A stretch of DNA of 64,000 nucleotides from Micromonospora sp. NBC_01699 (GCF_036250065.1 NZ_CP109199.1:1116001-1180000); one strand, 5' to 3'. Counted from the stretch's first letter, positions 26,236 to 35,291 are shown. Notes: generated by a model from the sequence alone, not told the origin. Numbers and translations: made by a program.

Positions 26236-27033
26236 CTACGACACCTCGCGGCGGACGATCCGTACCAGGCCGGCTACCAGCGGCAACAGCACCCAGAGCG
26301 CCACCGAGACAGCGATCCGGCCCCACTGTCCGGCGGTCACGTCGGACGTGGTCAGCGGCATGGTGGTGACGCTGAGGTCGAGCCACTCGGCCGCCCGGCG
26401 CAGCCCGCTGATCATTTCGCTCAGGATCGACCAGACGGTCGGCAGCACCAGGTAGAGCACGATCGCCAGCGGCGTGTTCAGGAACAGCATGCCGAACGCC
26501 ACGCCCATCACCACGTTGATCACCTGGAACACGGCCGCGTACCCGAAGATCTGGGGTTCGACCGACCAGGTGCCGGCCCCGCCGAGCGCCCCGGCCAGTG
26601 CGGTGCCGATCGCGGCCACCGCCAGGCTGGCCAGCACCGAGGCGAGCGCGGCGATGGCCGCCGCGAGCAGCTTCGCCACCAGCACCCGCGATCGCTGCGG
26701 CACCAGCGCGAAGGTGGTCATCGCGGTGCGCTGCGACCACTCGCCGGTCACCAGCAGGATGCCGAGCACCGGCAGCAGGATGCCGACCGGCAGCAGCGAC
26801 GGGACGAAGAAGTTCTCGAAGGTCTGGTCCGCGTCCGGCATGACGAAGAGCTGGACGGTGACGATCGCCGCCGCGGCCAGCGCGATCACGATCAGCAGCC
26901 AGTAGCCGGCGCGGGTGTCGGTGAGCTTGCGCAACTCGACACCGGTGAGCCGGGCCAGGCCGGGGCGGCGCAGCGTGGGATGGGCCGCCGGACCGGCCGG
27001 CGAGGTGGTCGGGCTGATGGTCGTCGTGGTCAT
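26236..27033 (-). CDS. ABC-2 type transporter permease
   Basis: 265 residues from ATG 27033, which overlaps the ATPase stop as ATGA. About six membrane helices (YWLLIVIALAAAAIVTVQLF; VGILLPVLGILLVTGEWSQR; AIVLYLVLPTVWSILSEMIS; RIAVSVALWVLLPLVAGLVR). Exporter permease of the ABC-2 group, paired with the ATPase at 27030-27929. Transported molecule unknown; such pairs next to two-component genes often confer resistance to membrane-active compounds. Confidence 0.88.
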   Translation of the reverse strand: MTTTTISPTTSPAGPAAHPTLRRPGLARLTGVELRKLTDTRAGYWLLIVIALAAAAIVTVQLFVMPDADQTFENFFVPSLLPVGILLPVLGILLVTGEWSQRTAMTTFALVPQRSRVLVAKLLAAAIAALASVLASLAVAAIGTALAGALGGAGTWSVEPQIFGYAAVFQVINVVMGVAFGMLFLNTPLAIVLYLVLPTVWSILSEMISGLRRAAEWLDLSVTTMPLTTSDVTAGQWGRIAVSVALWVLLPLVAGLVRIVRREVS

Positions 27034-27929
27034 TTGACTGCCTCCCGTACGGAGTCGCCGGCGGTCAGGGTGAGGAAGATCTGTTCCAGGCCGTTGCTCT
27101 CGGCCGACCGCAGTTCGATCAGTACGGCGCCGACGTCGGCCGCGACCCGTCCCACCGCCACCGGCTCGGCCTGGACCAGCAGTCCACCGTCGGTGCCGGT
27201 GGTGGCGCTCAGTCCGGCCCGTTGCAGCGCCGTACGCAGCGTCTGCGGGTCGACCGCCCGGACCAGGGTGCCGGTCCCGGCGAGCAACTCGTCCTTGCTG
27301 CCCTGGGCGACGACCCGGCCACCCCCGATCACCACCAGCCGGTCCGCCACCGCCTCCACCTCCCGCAGCAGGTGCGAGGAGAGCAGCACCGTCCCGCCGC
27401 GGTCGGCGAAGTCGCGCAGCAGGCCGCGCATCCAGAAGATGCCCTCCGGGTCCAGCCCGTTGGCCGGCTCGTCCAGGATCAGCACCCGTGGCTCGCCCAG
27501 CAGCGCCTGCGCCAGGCCGAGCCGCTGCCGCATGCCGAGCGAGTACTTCCCGACCCGGCGCTTCGCCGCCACCGCGTTCAGCCCGACCCGCTCCAGGGTC
27601 TCGCCGACCCGCCGCCGGTCGACGCCCATGGTCATCGCGGCCAGGGCCAGTGCCTCCCGGCCGGTACGCCCGGCGTGCTGGGCGGAGGCGTCCAGCAGGA
27701 TGCCGATCTCCCGCCCCGGGTTCGGCAGGTCCCGGTAACGGACCCCGTTGATGGTGGCGGTGCCGGCCGAGGGCGGGGTCAGCCCGCAGATCATCCGCAT
27801 GGTGGTGGACTTGCCGGCACCGTTCGGGCCGAGGAACCCGGTGACGGTGCCCGGTTCGCAGTGGAACGTCACGTCGTCGACGGCCGGGTGTGCCCCGTAC
27901 CGTTTGCTCAGATGGTTGACCGCAATCAT
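27030..27929 (-). CDS. ABC transporter ATP-binding protein
   Basis: 299 residues from ATG 27929. Walker A GPNGAGKST in FLGPNGAGKSTTMRMICGLT, signature YSLGMRQRLGLAQALLG, Walker B RVLILDEPANGLDPEG, H-loop in SSHLLREVEAVADRL. The C-terminal ~90 residues follow the DrrA/CcmA-like exporter subgroup. Drives the permease encoded next (ATGA overlap). Divergent from the histidine kinase at 28059, which with its response regulator probably controls the exporter. Confidence 0.9.
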   Translation of the reverse strand: MIAVNHLSKRYGAHPAVDDVTFHCEPGTVTGFLGPNGAGKSTTMRMICGLTPPSAGTATINGVRYRDLPNPGREIGILLDASAQHAGRTGREALALAAMTMGVDRRRVGETLERVGLNAVAAKRRVGKYSLGMRQRLGLAQALLGEPRVLILDEPANGLDPEGIFWMRGLLRDFADRGGTVLLSSHLLREVEAVADRLVVIGGGRVVAQGSKDELLAGTGTLVRAVDPQTLRTALQRAGLSATTGTDGGLLVQAEPVAVGRVAADVGAVLIELRSAESNGLEQIFLTLTAGDSVREAVK

Positions 27930-28058
27930 GTGACCAGCGTGACGGTCGGTTGCCACCCGCCGCTGCGGCCGTCGGTCGCGTTCGCGCAACCTTGGTCTAC
28001 GGCTGGACCTCGACTTTGGTCGCTGTCGGTGGGCGGTGACGGTACGTAACATGGGTGC

Positions 28059-29306
28059 GTGACCGGTACCGTGGCTTCGGAGAACGCCTGGCTGCTGCCG
28101 TCCGCCCTGACCGCCGAGCCGGGCCGGGCCGGACGCCAGCCGCGCCGGACCACCCGCGACTGGATAGTCGACTCGCTCTGCTTCCTGATCGCGTTCGGCT
28201 TCGTGATCCTGGTCTCCTGGGATCTGCACCAGCGGGACCAGCCGAGTCCGCTGGGCACCATCCCGGAGTGGGTGCTCACCCTCGACGGCTGGATCAGCGT
28301 CGCGCTCTGCGGCGTGCTCTGGGTACGCCGCCGCTGGCCGGTCCAACTCGCGCTGGCCGCACTGCCACTGAGCCTGATCTCCACCCCGTCCGGCATGGTG
28401 GTGCTGATCCTGCTCTTCACGGTGGTGCTGCACCGGCCGCTCCGGGTCGCCGGTCCGGTGATCGGCCTGCACCTCCTCGCCGCGCTCGTCTTCTGCTGGC
28501 TGCGCCCCGACCCGTCCATGAGCATGCTGGTGGCGATGGTCCTGACCGTCGCGATCATGATCTCGATCGTGCTCTGGGCGATGGTCGTACGGGCCCGGCG
28601 GCAGCTCGTCGTGTCGCTGCGGGACCGGGCGCACCGGGCCGAGGCGGAGCAGCAGTTGCGCATCGCCCAGGCCCGGCACCTGGAACGGACCCGGATCGCC
28701 CGGGAGATGCACGATGTGCTCGCCCACCGGATCTCGCTGCTCAGCCTGCACGCCGGGGCGCTGGAGTTCCGCCCCGACGCGGCCCCGGGCGAGGTGGCCC
28801 GCGCCGCCGGGGTGATCCGGGACAACGCCCACCTGGCCCTACAGGACCTGCGCGAGGTGATCGGGGTGCTGCGCGAGGAGGGCGCCGGCGAGGGGCCCGA
28901 GCGGCCCCAGCCGACCCTGGCGGACCTGGCCGTGCTGGCCGAGGAGTCCCGCCGGGCCGGGATGCGGGTCAGCGTCCGGGAACGGGTCGACCACGCGGAG
29001 GCGGTGCCGACCGGGGTCGGGCGCAGCGCGTACCGAATTGTGCAGGAGGGGCTGACCAACGCCCGCAAGCACGCCGTCGGCGCGGCGGTGACGGTCACCG
29101 TGGCCGGCGGCCCCGGCACCGGGCTCAGCGTCGAGGTTTCCAACCGGTGGCCGGTCGGGCAACCGCCCGCGCAGCGGATCCCCGGTACCGGCACCGGGCT
29201 GGTCGGGCTCGCCGAGCGGACCAGCCTGGCCGGCGGGCGGCTGGAGCACGGCCGGACCGACACCGGCGACTTCCGCCTGGCGGCCTGGCTACCGTGGTCG
29301 GCGTGA
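28059..29306 (+). CDS. Sensor histidine kinase, NarL-type partner
   Basis: 415 residues from GTG 28059. Four or so membrane helices in residues ~25-175 (FLIAFGFVILVSW; MVVLILLFTVVLHRPLRVAG; MVLTVAIMISIVLWAMVVRA), then the HisKA_3 dimerisation helix with the phosphorylated His in REMHDVLAHRISLLSLHAGA and the ATPase domain with NARKHAVGAAVT (N box) and GTGTGLVGLAERT (G box). The membrane part suggests it senses envelope stress. Its stop overlaps the response-regulator start (GTGA). Confidence 0.9.
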   Translation: MTGTVASENAWLLPSALTAEPGRAGRQPRRTTRDWIVDSLCFLIAFGFVILVSWDLHQRDQPSPLGTIPEWVLTLDGWISVALCGVLWVRRRWPVQLALAALPLSLISTPSGMVVLILLFTVVLHRPLRVAGPVIGLHLLAALVFCWLRPDPSMSMLVAMVLTVAIMISIVLWAMVVRARRQLVVSLRDRAHRAEAEQQLRIAQARHLERTRIAREMHDVLAHRISLLSLHAGALEFRPDAAPGEVARAAGVIRDNAHLALQDLREVIGVLREEGAGEGPERPQPTLADLAVLAEESRRAGMRVSVRERVDHAEAVPTGVGRSAYRIVQEGLTNARKHAVGAAVTVTVAGGPGTGLSVEVSNRWPVGQPPAQRIPGTGTGLVGLAERTSLAGGRLEHGRTDTGDFRLAAWLPWSA

Positions 29307-30052
29307 ACGATGCTCCGGCCGGGGCGACCGGAGAGAGCGGTGCGGGTGGGGGCGGGCCGATCCGGGTGCTGCTGGTCGACGACGACGCGCTGGTCCGGGC
29401 CGGGTTGTCGATGATCCTCGGCGGGGCCGACGACCTGCGGGTGGTCGGTGAGGTGGCCGACGGTGCTGAGGTCGCCGCCGCGGTGGCCGCGTACGCGCCG
29501 GACGTGGTGCTGATGGACATCCGGATGCCCCGGGTCGACGGGCTGGCCGCGACCGAGGCGCTGCGGCAGGCACCGGCGCCGCCCGAGGTGCTGGTGCTGA
29601 CCACCTTCGACGCCGACGAGCACGTGCTCCGGGCGTTGCGCGCCGGTGCCAGCGGCTTCCTGCTCAAGGACACTCCGCCGGCCGAGATCGTCCGGGCGGT
29701 ACGCCGGGTGGCGGCCGGCGAGGCCACCCTGTCGCCGGCCGTCACCCGCCGGCTGATCGCGTACGCGACCGGACCCGGCCCGGTCGCCGAGGGTGCCCGT
29801 ACCGCCGGTGGTGGGCGGTCCGGGGCGGACGGTCGGCGGGACCGGGCGCTGCGGCAGCTCGCCGGACTCAGCGAGCGGGAACGCGAGGTGGCGCTGGCGC
29901 TCGGCCGGGGCTGCTCGAACGCGGAGATCTCGGCCGAGCTCTACATGAGCGTGGCCACCGTCAAGGCGTACGTGTCCCGGTTGCTGGCGAAGCTCGATCT
30001 GAACAACCGGGTGCAGGTGGCTCTGTTGGTGCACGACGCGGAACTGGTCTGA
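29303..30052 (+). CDS. LuxR-type response regulator
   Basis: 249 residues from GTG 29303. Receiver domain with phosphoacceptor Asp in DVVLMDIRMPRVDGLAATEA and the DD pair in VLLVDDDALVRAG; Lys in GFLLKDTP; then a ~30-residue linker and the C-terminal helix-turn-helix (LSEREREVALALGRGCSNAE; ISAELYMSVATVKAYVSRLL). Works with the upstream kinase; likely target is the divergent ABC exporter. No binding site assigned in the 130-base intergenic region. Confidence 0.9.
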   Translation: MNDAPAGATGESGAGGGGPIRVLLVDDDALVRAGLSMILGGADDLRVVGEVADGAEVAAAVAAYAPDVVLMDIRMPRVDGLAATEALRQAPAPPEVLVLTTFDADEHVLRALRAGASGFLLKDTPPAEIVRAVRRVAAGEATLSPAVTRRLIAYATGPGPVAEGARTAGGGRSGADGRRDRALRQLAGLSEREREVALALGRGCSNAEISAELYMSVATVKAYVSRLLAKLDLNNRVQVALLVHDAELV

Positions 30053-30176
30053 GCCGATTGGGGCGACCGGAGGCGGCTTTTGTCCGTTCCGTGTCTTTTC
30101 CAGATGACCGCACTTCTCCGTACGGATGCTGACGTAGGTCGATATTGTCCCCAAAATGAACGTCGAGTATCTGGTT

Positions 30177-30196
30177 GGTGACGATAGGTAGTCACC
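30177..30196. promoter_or_regulatory. Inverted repeat GGTGAC/GTCACC
   Basis: GGTGAC-N8-GTCACC lies 23 bases before the APH-type kinase start, in an AT-richer stretch with the rest of its promoter region. Sequence shows the dyad; a regulator site is only inference. Confidence 0.35.
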
Positions 30197-30218
30197 GAGG
30201 GTTGGAAGGCGGATCGAC

Positions 30219-31160
30219 ATGCCGGACAGCAGGCTCGACCAACCCCAGTTGGCCACCCTCCTCGCCCGGTACGACATAGCCGCACCCGACGTCGTACCGT
30301 CGCCCGACGGGACAACGAACAGCAGCTACCTGATCCGGGGCCGGACCGCCTCGTACGTGCTGACGGTGCTGGAGGACCACGACGAGACCTCCGCCCGCCG
30401 GCTCACCGCCCTGCTCGACCACCTGATCCGGCACGGGGTGCCGACCAGCCGCCCGCTGCGCGGCCGCGACGGAGCCGAACTGACCACCTTCCGGGGCCGG
30501 CCCGTGCTGGTCAAGCAGTACCTGCGCGGCGACTGCCGGGCACCGCTGCCCCGGCACGCCTGCGCCGCCGCCGGGGCGCTGCTCGGCCGGGTGCACACCG
30601 TGCCGGTACCGAACTGGCTACCCCGCCGGGTACGCCGACTGCCCACCGGCTGGCTGGCCCAGGTGGACACGTTCGCCGACCGTCGGTTCGCCGACTGGCT
30701 GCGCGAACGGTGGGTCGACGCCGCCGGGGTGGAGACCCTGGCCGGCCCGTACGGGCTGGTGCACGGCGAGTACGTGGCCCGGAACCTGGTGATCGGCGAG
30801 GACGGGCGGCTGGCCGTACTGGACTGGGAGACGGCAAGCCACGACCTGCTGCTGCTCGACCTCGGTATGGCGCTGGTCCGGCTCTGCGCCATCGACGGCC
30901 GGTTCGACGCCGACCGCGCGGCGGCCGTACTCGGCGGCTACCGGCGGACCAGGGAACTGACCGACGGCGAGTACGCCCACCTCCGCCCCGCCGCCCACTA
31001 CGCCGGGCTCTGCGTCGCCTTCCACCGCTACCTGCGCTACCAGCGAACCCGTCCCGACCCGGACGCCGTACACCGCTACCGGGCCCTGCCCACCTTCCTG
31101 GCCAGCCTCGACCAGCAGTGGGACCGGCTACTGGTCAACTCCGCCGCCCGGAGCCGCTGA
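30219..31160 (+). CDS. APH/choline kinase-like phosphotransferase
   Basis: 313 residues from ATG 30219. Lobe 1 has SPDGTTNSSYLIRGRTASYV and the Lys region RPVLVKQYLRGDC; the catalytic loop is GLVHGEYVARNLVIGEDGR and the metal site LDWETASHD. Family members phosphorylate small alcohols or amino sugars (homoserine kinase II, antibiotic kinases). Unusually the catalytic Asp of HGD is replaced by Glu (HGE, residue ~184), so activity is uncertain. Its 3' end overlaps the convergent hydrolase by 26 bases. Confidence 0.8.
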   Translation: MPDSRLDQPQLATLLARYDIAAPDVVPSPDGTTNSSYLIRGRTASYVLTVLEDHDETSARRLTALLDHLIRHGVPTSRPLRGRDGAELTTFRGRPVLVKQYLRGDCRAPLPRHACAAAGALLGRVHTVPVPNWLPRRVRRLPTGWLAQVDTFADRRFADWLRERWVDAAGVETLAGPYGLVHGEYVARNLVIGEDGRLAVLDWETASHDLLLLDLGMALVRLCAIDGRFDADRAAAVLGGYRRTRELTDGEYAHLRPAAHYAGLCVAFHRYLRYQRTRPDPDAVHRYRALPTFLASLDQQWDRLLVNSAARSR

Positions 31161-33600
31161 CCGTCCCGCCGCCCGGACCGTCGGCGCCGAGCGGGTCACC
31201 CGGGCCGATCCGGGGCCGGGGTACGGCGGTCGCGGTCGCCACCTCGCCGGCCAGCCGGTCCACGGTCAGCCACACCGTCGGGTCGGCCCAGTAACCGGAG
31301 TGCCGCCCGGCGACCGGCTCCGGCTGGCCGTAGATGTACCAACTCGTCTGCGGGTCCGGCAGCTCCACGTCCACCGGCCGCGCGCTGCCGGTGGTGGTGC
31401 CGGTGCCGATGGTGGGAGTCGGGGCCAGGACCGGGCCGCCTATGTAGTCGGTCAGGTAGTAGAAGTTGCGCCATTCGCGTACGGCCGCCGTTGACGTGCC
31501 GTCCGACGGGTCGAGTCGATGCAGCACCGCGTCGTCGAAGTAGGCCGGGAACGCCCAGCCGTAGAGGGTGCGCAACGGCGACCCGAAGGTCACGAACGCC
31601 ACCACGTCGTCGTCCGGCCGGCTGTCCGGCTGCAACAGCGCCGCCGCCGCGATGATGGTGCCCTGGCTGTGCGCGGTCAGGACCACCCGGCCGCCCCGGT
31701 CGTGGATCCGCCACAGCCGTCGCTGCACCTCCGGCACCGCCCGTTCCGCGTACGACGGCGGCGCCAGCGGATGGTACGCGCGCGGCCAGAACGTCATCAC
31801 GTCCCACACCACGCCGATCCGGCGTCGACTCTCCAGGTTGCGCCAGCCCCGGCGCAGCAGCAGGATCAGCGCCAGCGGGATGCCGGCCGCCAGGTAACTG
31901 CCCAGCGTGAAGGCCCACTGGGTGCCCCAGGGCAGCTTGCCGAAGACCCAGAAACGTACCTGGATCGCGACCAGCACCACCGTGCCGACCACCGCCATCG
32001 TCGTCATGAGCTTGTCCAGGTCGTGCGCCATCCGGGCGACCCGCCGGGCCCGCGCCACCCGCGCGCCCCAGGCCCACGAGCCCGCCACCGACCCCGGTAC
32101 GTCCGACGTGGACGAATTGCTGCCGGCCGCGTTGTACTGCCAGCGGCGCTCGTCGGTCGGCTCGGGCGCGTTGCCCCGGTACCACTCGACGATCCGGGCC
32201 ACCGTCAACCGGTCCGTTCCCGCCCGCCAGTAGGCGACCAGCTCGTACAGGGCGAAGAGCAGGATCAATGCCAGCGGCACCAGGGTCAGGTAGTGCACCA
32301 GCTTGCCGATGATCGGGTAGACGTACACCTCGGAGCCGGTGATCGGCGCCGGTGGCAGCGTGGTCCGGGACGACACCTCGGCCACCAGGTCGGCGAACCG
32401 GGACATCGCCCCGAGCAGGACGACGTTGAGCGCGAAGACACCCAGCACCAGCGCGACGAACGGACCGAAGATGACGAACGTCCCCCGCCGCCAGCCGCCG
32501 ACCAGGGCCGCCACCAGCACCAGCAGCAGGCTGACGAAAACACTGCCGAGGGTCAGGTCGGCCACCCGGGGGATGCCCGGCAGGTAACCGAACGGTTGGG
32601 CGTACCCGGGTTGGATCGCGGCGAACCAGCCGGCGCCGACCAGCGCGACCCCGCCCACCGCGAGCGCCGCCCGCGCACTGCCGGGCGGACACGCGTCGAG
32701 CGCGGTGAGGACCAGTACGGCCACCATCAGCGCGCCGCCGACCAGCACGACAACCAGGTACAGCCAACCGGCGCTCACCGGCGCCCCGACCGCCGACGCG
32801 GTTGCGTGCACGGTGTGCGCGAGGCTGAGCGCGACGAACCCGAGTCCCGCCCCGAGATGCACGAAACCCAGGTCGAGAGTGCTGCGCCGGCCCGCCCAGA
32901 AGCTCGGGTCGGACAGCCCCACGCCGGGCTGGGCGGCGCTGCGCGTCGACTCCGGGGCGCTGACCCGCAGCGGCGGGCTGACCGCCTCGTACCTGCTGAT
33001 CGAGCGCAGGGTCAGCACCGCGAGCAGGGCCACCAGGGCGAGCGGCACCAGCGCGCCGAGCAGCAGCCGTCGACCCGGAAAACCGGCCAGCAGCGGGTCG
33101 CGCAGCGGACGCAGCAGCCAGCTCTCGTCGGCACACCGGGCCTGCCCACCACACTGGTACGCGAGCAGTTCCAGCGCCGTGATCACGGCGATGAGCAGCA
33201 GGTTGACGGTGAGACAGAGCGCCGCCCAGCGGGCCGCCGTCCGATGCAGCCGGAACCGCCACCGGGACGCCAGGGTGCGCGGCGAGCACATCCAGCCGGC
33301 CACGTTCGCCAGCGCGAACGGGAACAGCAGCAGCCACAGCACCCGTGACCCGGCCCGCGACGTGATCCCACCCCACGAATACGCCTCCACGTGCCGCCCG
33401 GCGACGTCGGCGGTCCGGTAGAAGCCGGCGATCCGGTCACCGGAGACCTGCAACGGGGCGTCGTCGCCGAGCAGGTCCTGCGGGGTGGTTCCGCCGACGC
33501 CGTGCAGCCGTAGTTCGGTGACCCCGGTGAGGTCGGGGATCGGGGGGACGAGCCCGGAGGGGCGCTGGACCGGATCGGTGTCGAATCGCACGAGCGGCAT
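31135..33600 (-). CDS. Large multi-pass membrane protein with lipase-like hydrolase motif
   Basis: 821 residues from ATG 33600 (GGAGA 7 bases upstream). N-terminal VTELRLHGVGGTTPQDLLGD provides an LHGVGG oxyanion-type motif; about eight membrane helices follow (e.g. VLWLLLFPFALANVAGWMCS; LLLIAVITALELLAYQC; LVVVLVGGALMVAVLVLTAL); the C-terminal third has VVLTAHSQGTIIAAAALLQP, the serine of a lipase/esterase nucleophile elbow, and FVTFGSPLRTLYGWAF. So an alpha/beta-hydrolase fold is split around a membrane domain. Substrate unknown; a lipid or membrane ester is plausible. Confidence 0.75.
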   Translation of the reverse strand: MPLVRFDTDPVQRPSGLVPPIPDLTGVTELRLHGVGGTTPQDLLGDDAPLQVSGDRIAGFYRTADVAGRHVEAYSWGGITSRAGSRVLWLLLFPFALANVAGWMCSPRTLASRWRFRLHRTAARWAALCLTVNLLLIAVITALELLAYQCGGQARCADESWLLRPLRDPLLAGFPGRRLLLGALVPLALVALLAVLTLRSISRYEAVSPPLRVSAPESTRSAAQPGVGLSDPSFWAGRRSTLDLGFVHLGAGLGFVALSLAHTVHATASAVGAPVSAGWLYLVVVLVGGALMVAVLVLTALDACPPGSARAALAVGGVALVGAGWFAAIQPGYAQPFGYLPGIPRVADLTLGSVFVSLLLVLVAALVGGWRRGTFVIFGPFVALVLGVFALNVVLLGAMSRFADLVAEVSSRTTLPPAPITGSEVYVYPIIGKLVHYLTLVPLALILLFALYELVAYWRAGTDRLTVARIVEWYRGNAPEPTDERRWQYNAAGSNSSTSDVPGSVAGSWAWGARVARARRVARMAHDLDKLMTTMAVVGTVVLVAIQVRFWVFGKLPWGTQWAFTLGSYLAAGIPLALILLLRRGWRNLESRRRIGVVWDVMTFWPRAYHPLAPPSYAERAVPEVQRRLWRIHDRGGRVVLTAHSQGTIIAAAALLQPDSRPDDDVVAFVTFGSPLRTLYGWAFPAYFDDAVLHRLDPSDGTSTAAVREWRNFYYLTDYIGGPVLAPTPTIGTGTTTGSARPVDVELPDPQTSWYIYGQPEPVAGRHSGYWADPTVWLTVDRLAGEVATATAVPRPRIGPGDPLGADGPGGGTVSGSGRRS

Positions 33601-33786
33601 GGCAACATCTCCGATGATCGGCTCCGGAAGCCCGTTTGCCCAGCTCAGGGCCGATATCCGAGACAACCGGTGCACCTCCACCGTGCGCCCCGTACTCGCC
33701 GACCGCAGTCGAATATCCGACTAAATGCGCTAATAGTGGTAACTAACTGGGCTAAGGAAGGGGTCGCGGGCGTACGGGGTGCGGTT

Positions 33787-33828
33787 GGGTTTCAGCCCCC
33801 GACGAGTCGGGTTTCAGCCCCTGACGAG
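33787..33828. repeat. Tandem 20-base direct repeat near the lipoprotein start
   Basis: GGGTTTCAGCCCC(C/T)GACGAG occurs at 33787-33806 and 33809-33828, 22 bases apart, ending 8 bases before the ATG at 33837. The region 33601-33836 upstream is otherwise gene-free. It may be a regulatory tandem site; not confirmed. Confidence 0.45.
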
Positions 33829-33836
33829 GAGTAGCG

Positions 33837-34688
33837 ATGTGTGGAGCGCGGAGGACTGGCGGCCGAGGACGGGCCGCGATGGCGGTGGCCGTACTGGGCG
33901 GTGGACTGCTGCTGGCCGTAGCCGCCTGCGAGCGCCTGCCCGAACCGACAACCGCCGGCACCGACGCCAACGGAAGCGCGCCGACCACCGTGGCCGCCCC
34001 GCCCGCCCCCTCCGGCGCGCTCGCTTCGTCCGCCCCGACCGGCCCGCTCGTCCCGCCGATCCCGCCTGTCTCGCCTGTCTCGCCTGTCTCGCCATCCAAG
34101 CCTGCGACCCGTGCCCCGAGCCGCCCGGCCGCCACCGGCGCACGACCGCCGGCCGGGTTCGACCCGGCGCGGGACCTCACCGACCTGGAAGCGCTGACTG
34201 ACGGGCTCACCCTCGGCCGCCCGGTCAACGGGGTACGCCACGGCGAACTGGTGCTGACCATCCGGAACAACGGACGGTTCCCAGTTTCCCGGCTGATGTT
34301 CACCGTCGAACTGCCGGCGAGCGTGTCCGCCGACGGCGGCGACTGGTCCGGCTGCGACACACTCCGGTCCCGTCAGGACGGCTACCCGGCCGGTTCAAAG
34401 TGCGACAAGGGTTTCCTCGCCGCCGGTGAGTCCCGCGTCTACCGCCTCGGCGTCAGCTCACCCTCGTCCGAGGACAACAACGACAGCACCATCTCCCGCT
34501 GGCTCACCGACACCTGGTCCGCCGGCCCCAAAGGAGAAATGCACCCCGACACCGCCCCCACAACAACCGCCGCATCTTCCCCACCACCCGCTCCTAACTC
34601 CCCCCTCCTCCCTCCCGCCCACTCTCCCCCCCGTCGATCTAGGGCAAATGGTGGTGATTGGAGATCAACTAGCCACCATTTACCCTAG
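33837..34688 (+). CDS. Putative lipoprotein
   Basis: 283 residues from ATG 33837. Signal peptide with lipobox LLAVAAC (Cys ~31), a Pro/Ala/Ser-rich stretch containing PVSPVSPVSP (9-base tandem repeat at 34067-34094), and a folded region ~110-225 (GELVLTIRNNGRFPVSRLMF; CDTLRSRQDGYPAGSKCDKG) resembling an Ig-like extracellular domain. The last ~20 codons run into the family-2 palindrome, which also supplies the TAG stop at 34686. Function unknown; cell-surface location expected. Confidence 0.65.
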   Translation: MCGARRTGGRGRAAMAVAVLGGGLLLAVAACERLPEPTTAGTDANGSAPTTVAAPPAPSGALASSAPTGPLVPPIPPVSPVSPVSPSKPATRAPSRPAATGARPPAGFDPARDLTDLEALTDGLTLGRPVNGVRHGELVLTIRNNGRFPVSRLMFTVELPASVSADGGDWSGCDTLRSRQDGYPAGSKCDKGFLAAGESRVYRLGVSSPSSEDNNDSTISRWLTDTWSAGPKGEMHPDTAPTTTAASSPPPAPNSPLLPPAHSPPRRSRANGGDWRSTSHHLP

Positions 34689-34695
34689 ATCGACG
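34632..34695. repeat. Palindromic element, family 2 (copy 1)
   Basis: CGTCGATCTAGGG... arm 34632-34654 and its complement 34673-34695 pair over 23 bases with one mismatch; the 18-base spacer is TGATTGGAGATCAACTAG. A second copy at 52893-52956 agrees at about 59 of 64 positions including the spacer. The element provides the stop codon of the upstream gene. Left flank is C-rich, right flank G-rich. No terminal-transposase or target duplication is seen; a MITE-like or REP-like class is inference. Confidence 0.85.
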
Positions 34696-34772
34696 AGACT
34701 GGGGCGGGCGGGCGGCGCGGCGCGGGGCGGGCGGGGCGGGGCGGCGGGGCGATGGTGGGACGGGGGAGTGGG

Positions 34773-35246
34773 ATGGGGCGGCGGGATATTGATGTGACGG
34801 TTCGGTCGGGGGCGCAGGTGGGGGCGGTGTACGAGTTGTTGCGGGCGGGCGTTACCTGGCCGACCTGGTCGGGGCTGGGTTCGTTCGAGTTGGAGCGGGC
34901 CGTACCCGTAGCCACTGGGGACAGCGGGGCGGGGGCGGACGAGGGGGTGGGGGCGATCCGGGTGTTCCGTACCGGGCCGATGACCAGCCGGGAACAGATC
35001 GTGGATCTGGTGCCGGACCGGCGACTCAGTTACATATTGCTGTCCGGGTTGCCGTTGCGCGACTACCGGGCCGACGTCGACCTGACCCCGACGCCCGAGG
35101 GCACCATCATCCGCTGGCGCTCGACCTTCCACGCAAAGCTGCCCGGCACCGGCTGGTTCTACCGCTGGTTCCTCGGTCGGTTCATCCGGCAGACCGCCGA
35201 GGGCCTGGCCGCGTACGCCGAGCGCGACGCCACCACAGCGCCCTGA
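34773..35246 (+). CDS. SRPBCC (Bet v1-like) family protein
   Basis: 157 residues if it starts at ATG 34773 (GGGGGAG upstream; ATG 34752 is an alternative). The helix-grip pattern is visible: VTVRSGAQVGAVYELLRAGV, the FRTGPMTSREQIVDLVPDR central strand and the long C-terminal helix WFYRWFLGRFIRQTAEGLAA. The family binds hydrophobic ligands or acts in polyketide cyclisation; role unknown here. Its start is only ~80 bases downstream of the palindrome in a G-rich tract. Confidence 0.75.
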   Translation: MGRRDIDVTVRSGAQVGAVYELLRAGVTWPTWSGLGSFELERAVPVATGDSGAGADEGVGAIRVFRTGPMTSREQIVDLVPDRRLSYILLSGLPLRDYRADVDLTPTPEGTIIRWRSTFHAKLPGTGWFYRWFLGRFIRQTAEGLAAYAERDATTAP

Positions 35247-35269
35247 CCGGCAGCAGTCCCCGGTCAGGG
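35241..35269. terminator. Terminator hairpin
   Basis: CCCTGACCGG (35241-35250) and CCGGTCAGGG (35260-35269) are perfect 10-base arms with a 9-base loop. The SRPBCC stop codon lies in the left arm; the hairpin separates it from the convergent malate synthase gene. Confidence 0.65.
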
Positions 35270-35291
35270 CATACCGGCAACACCGGCCCGG

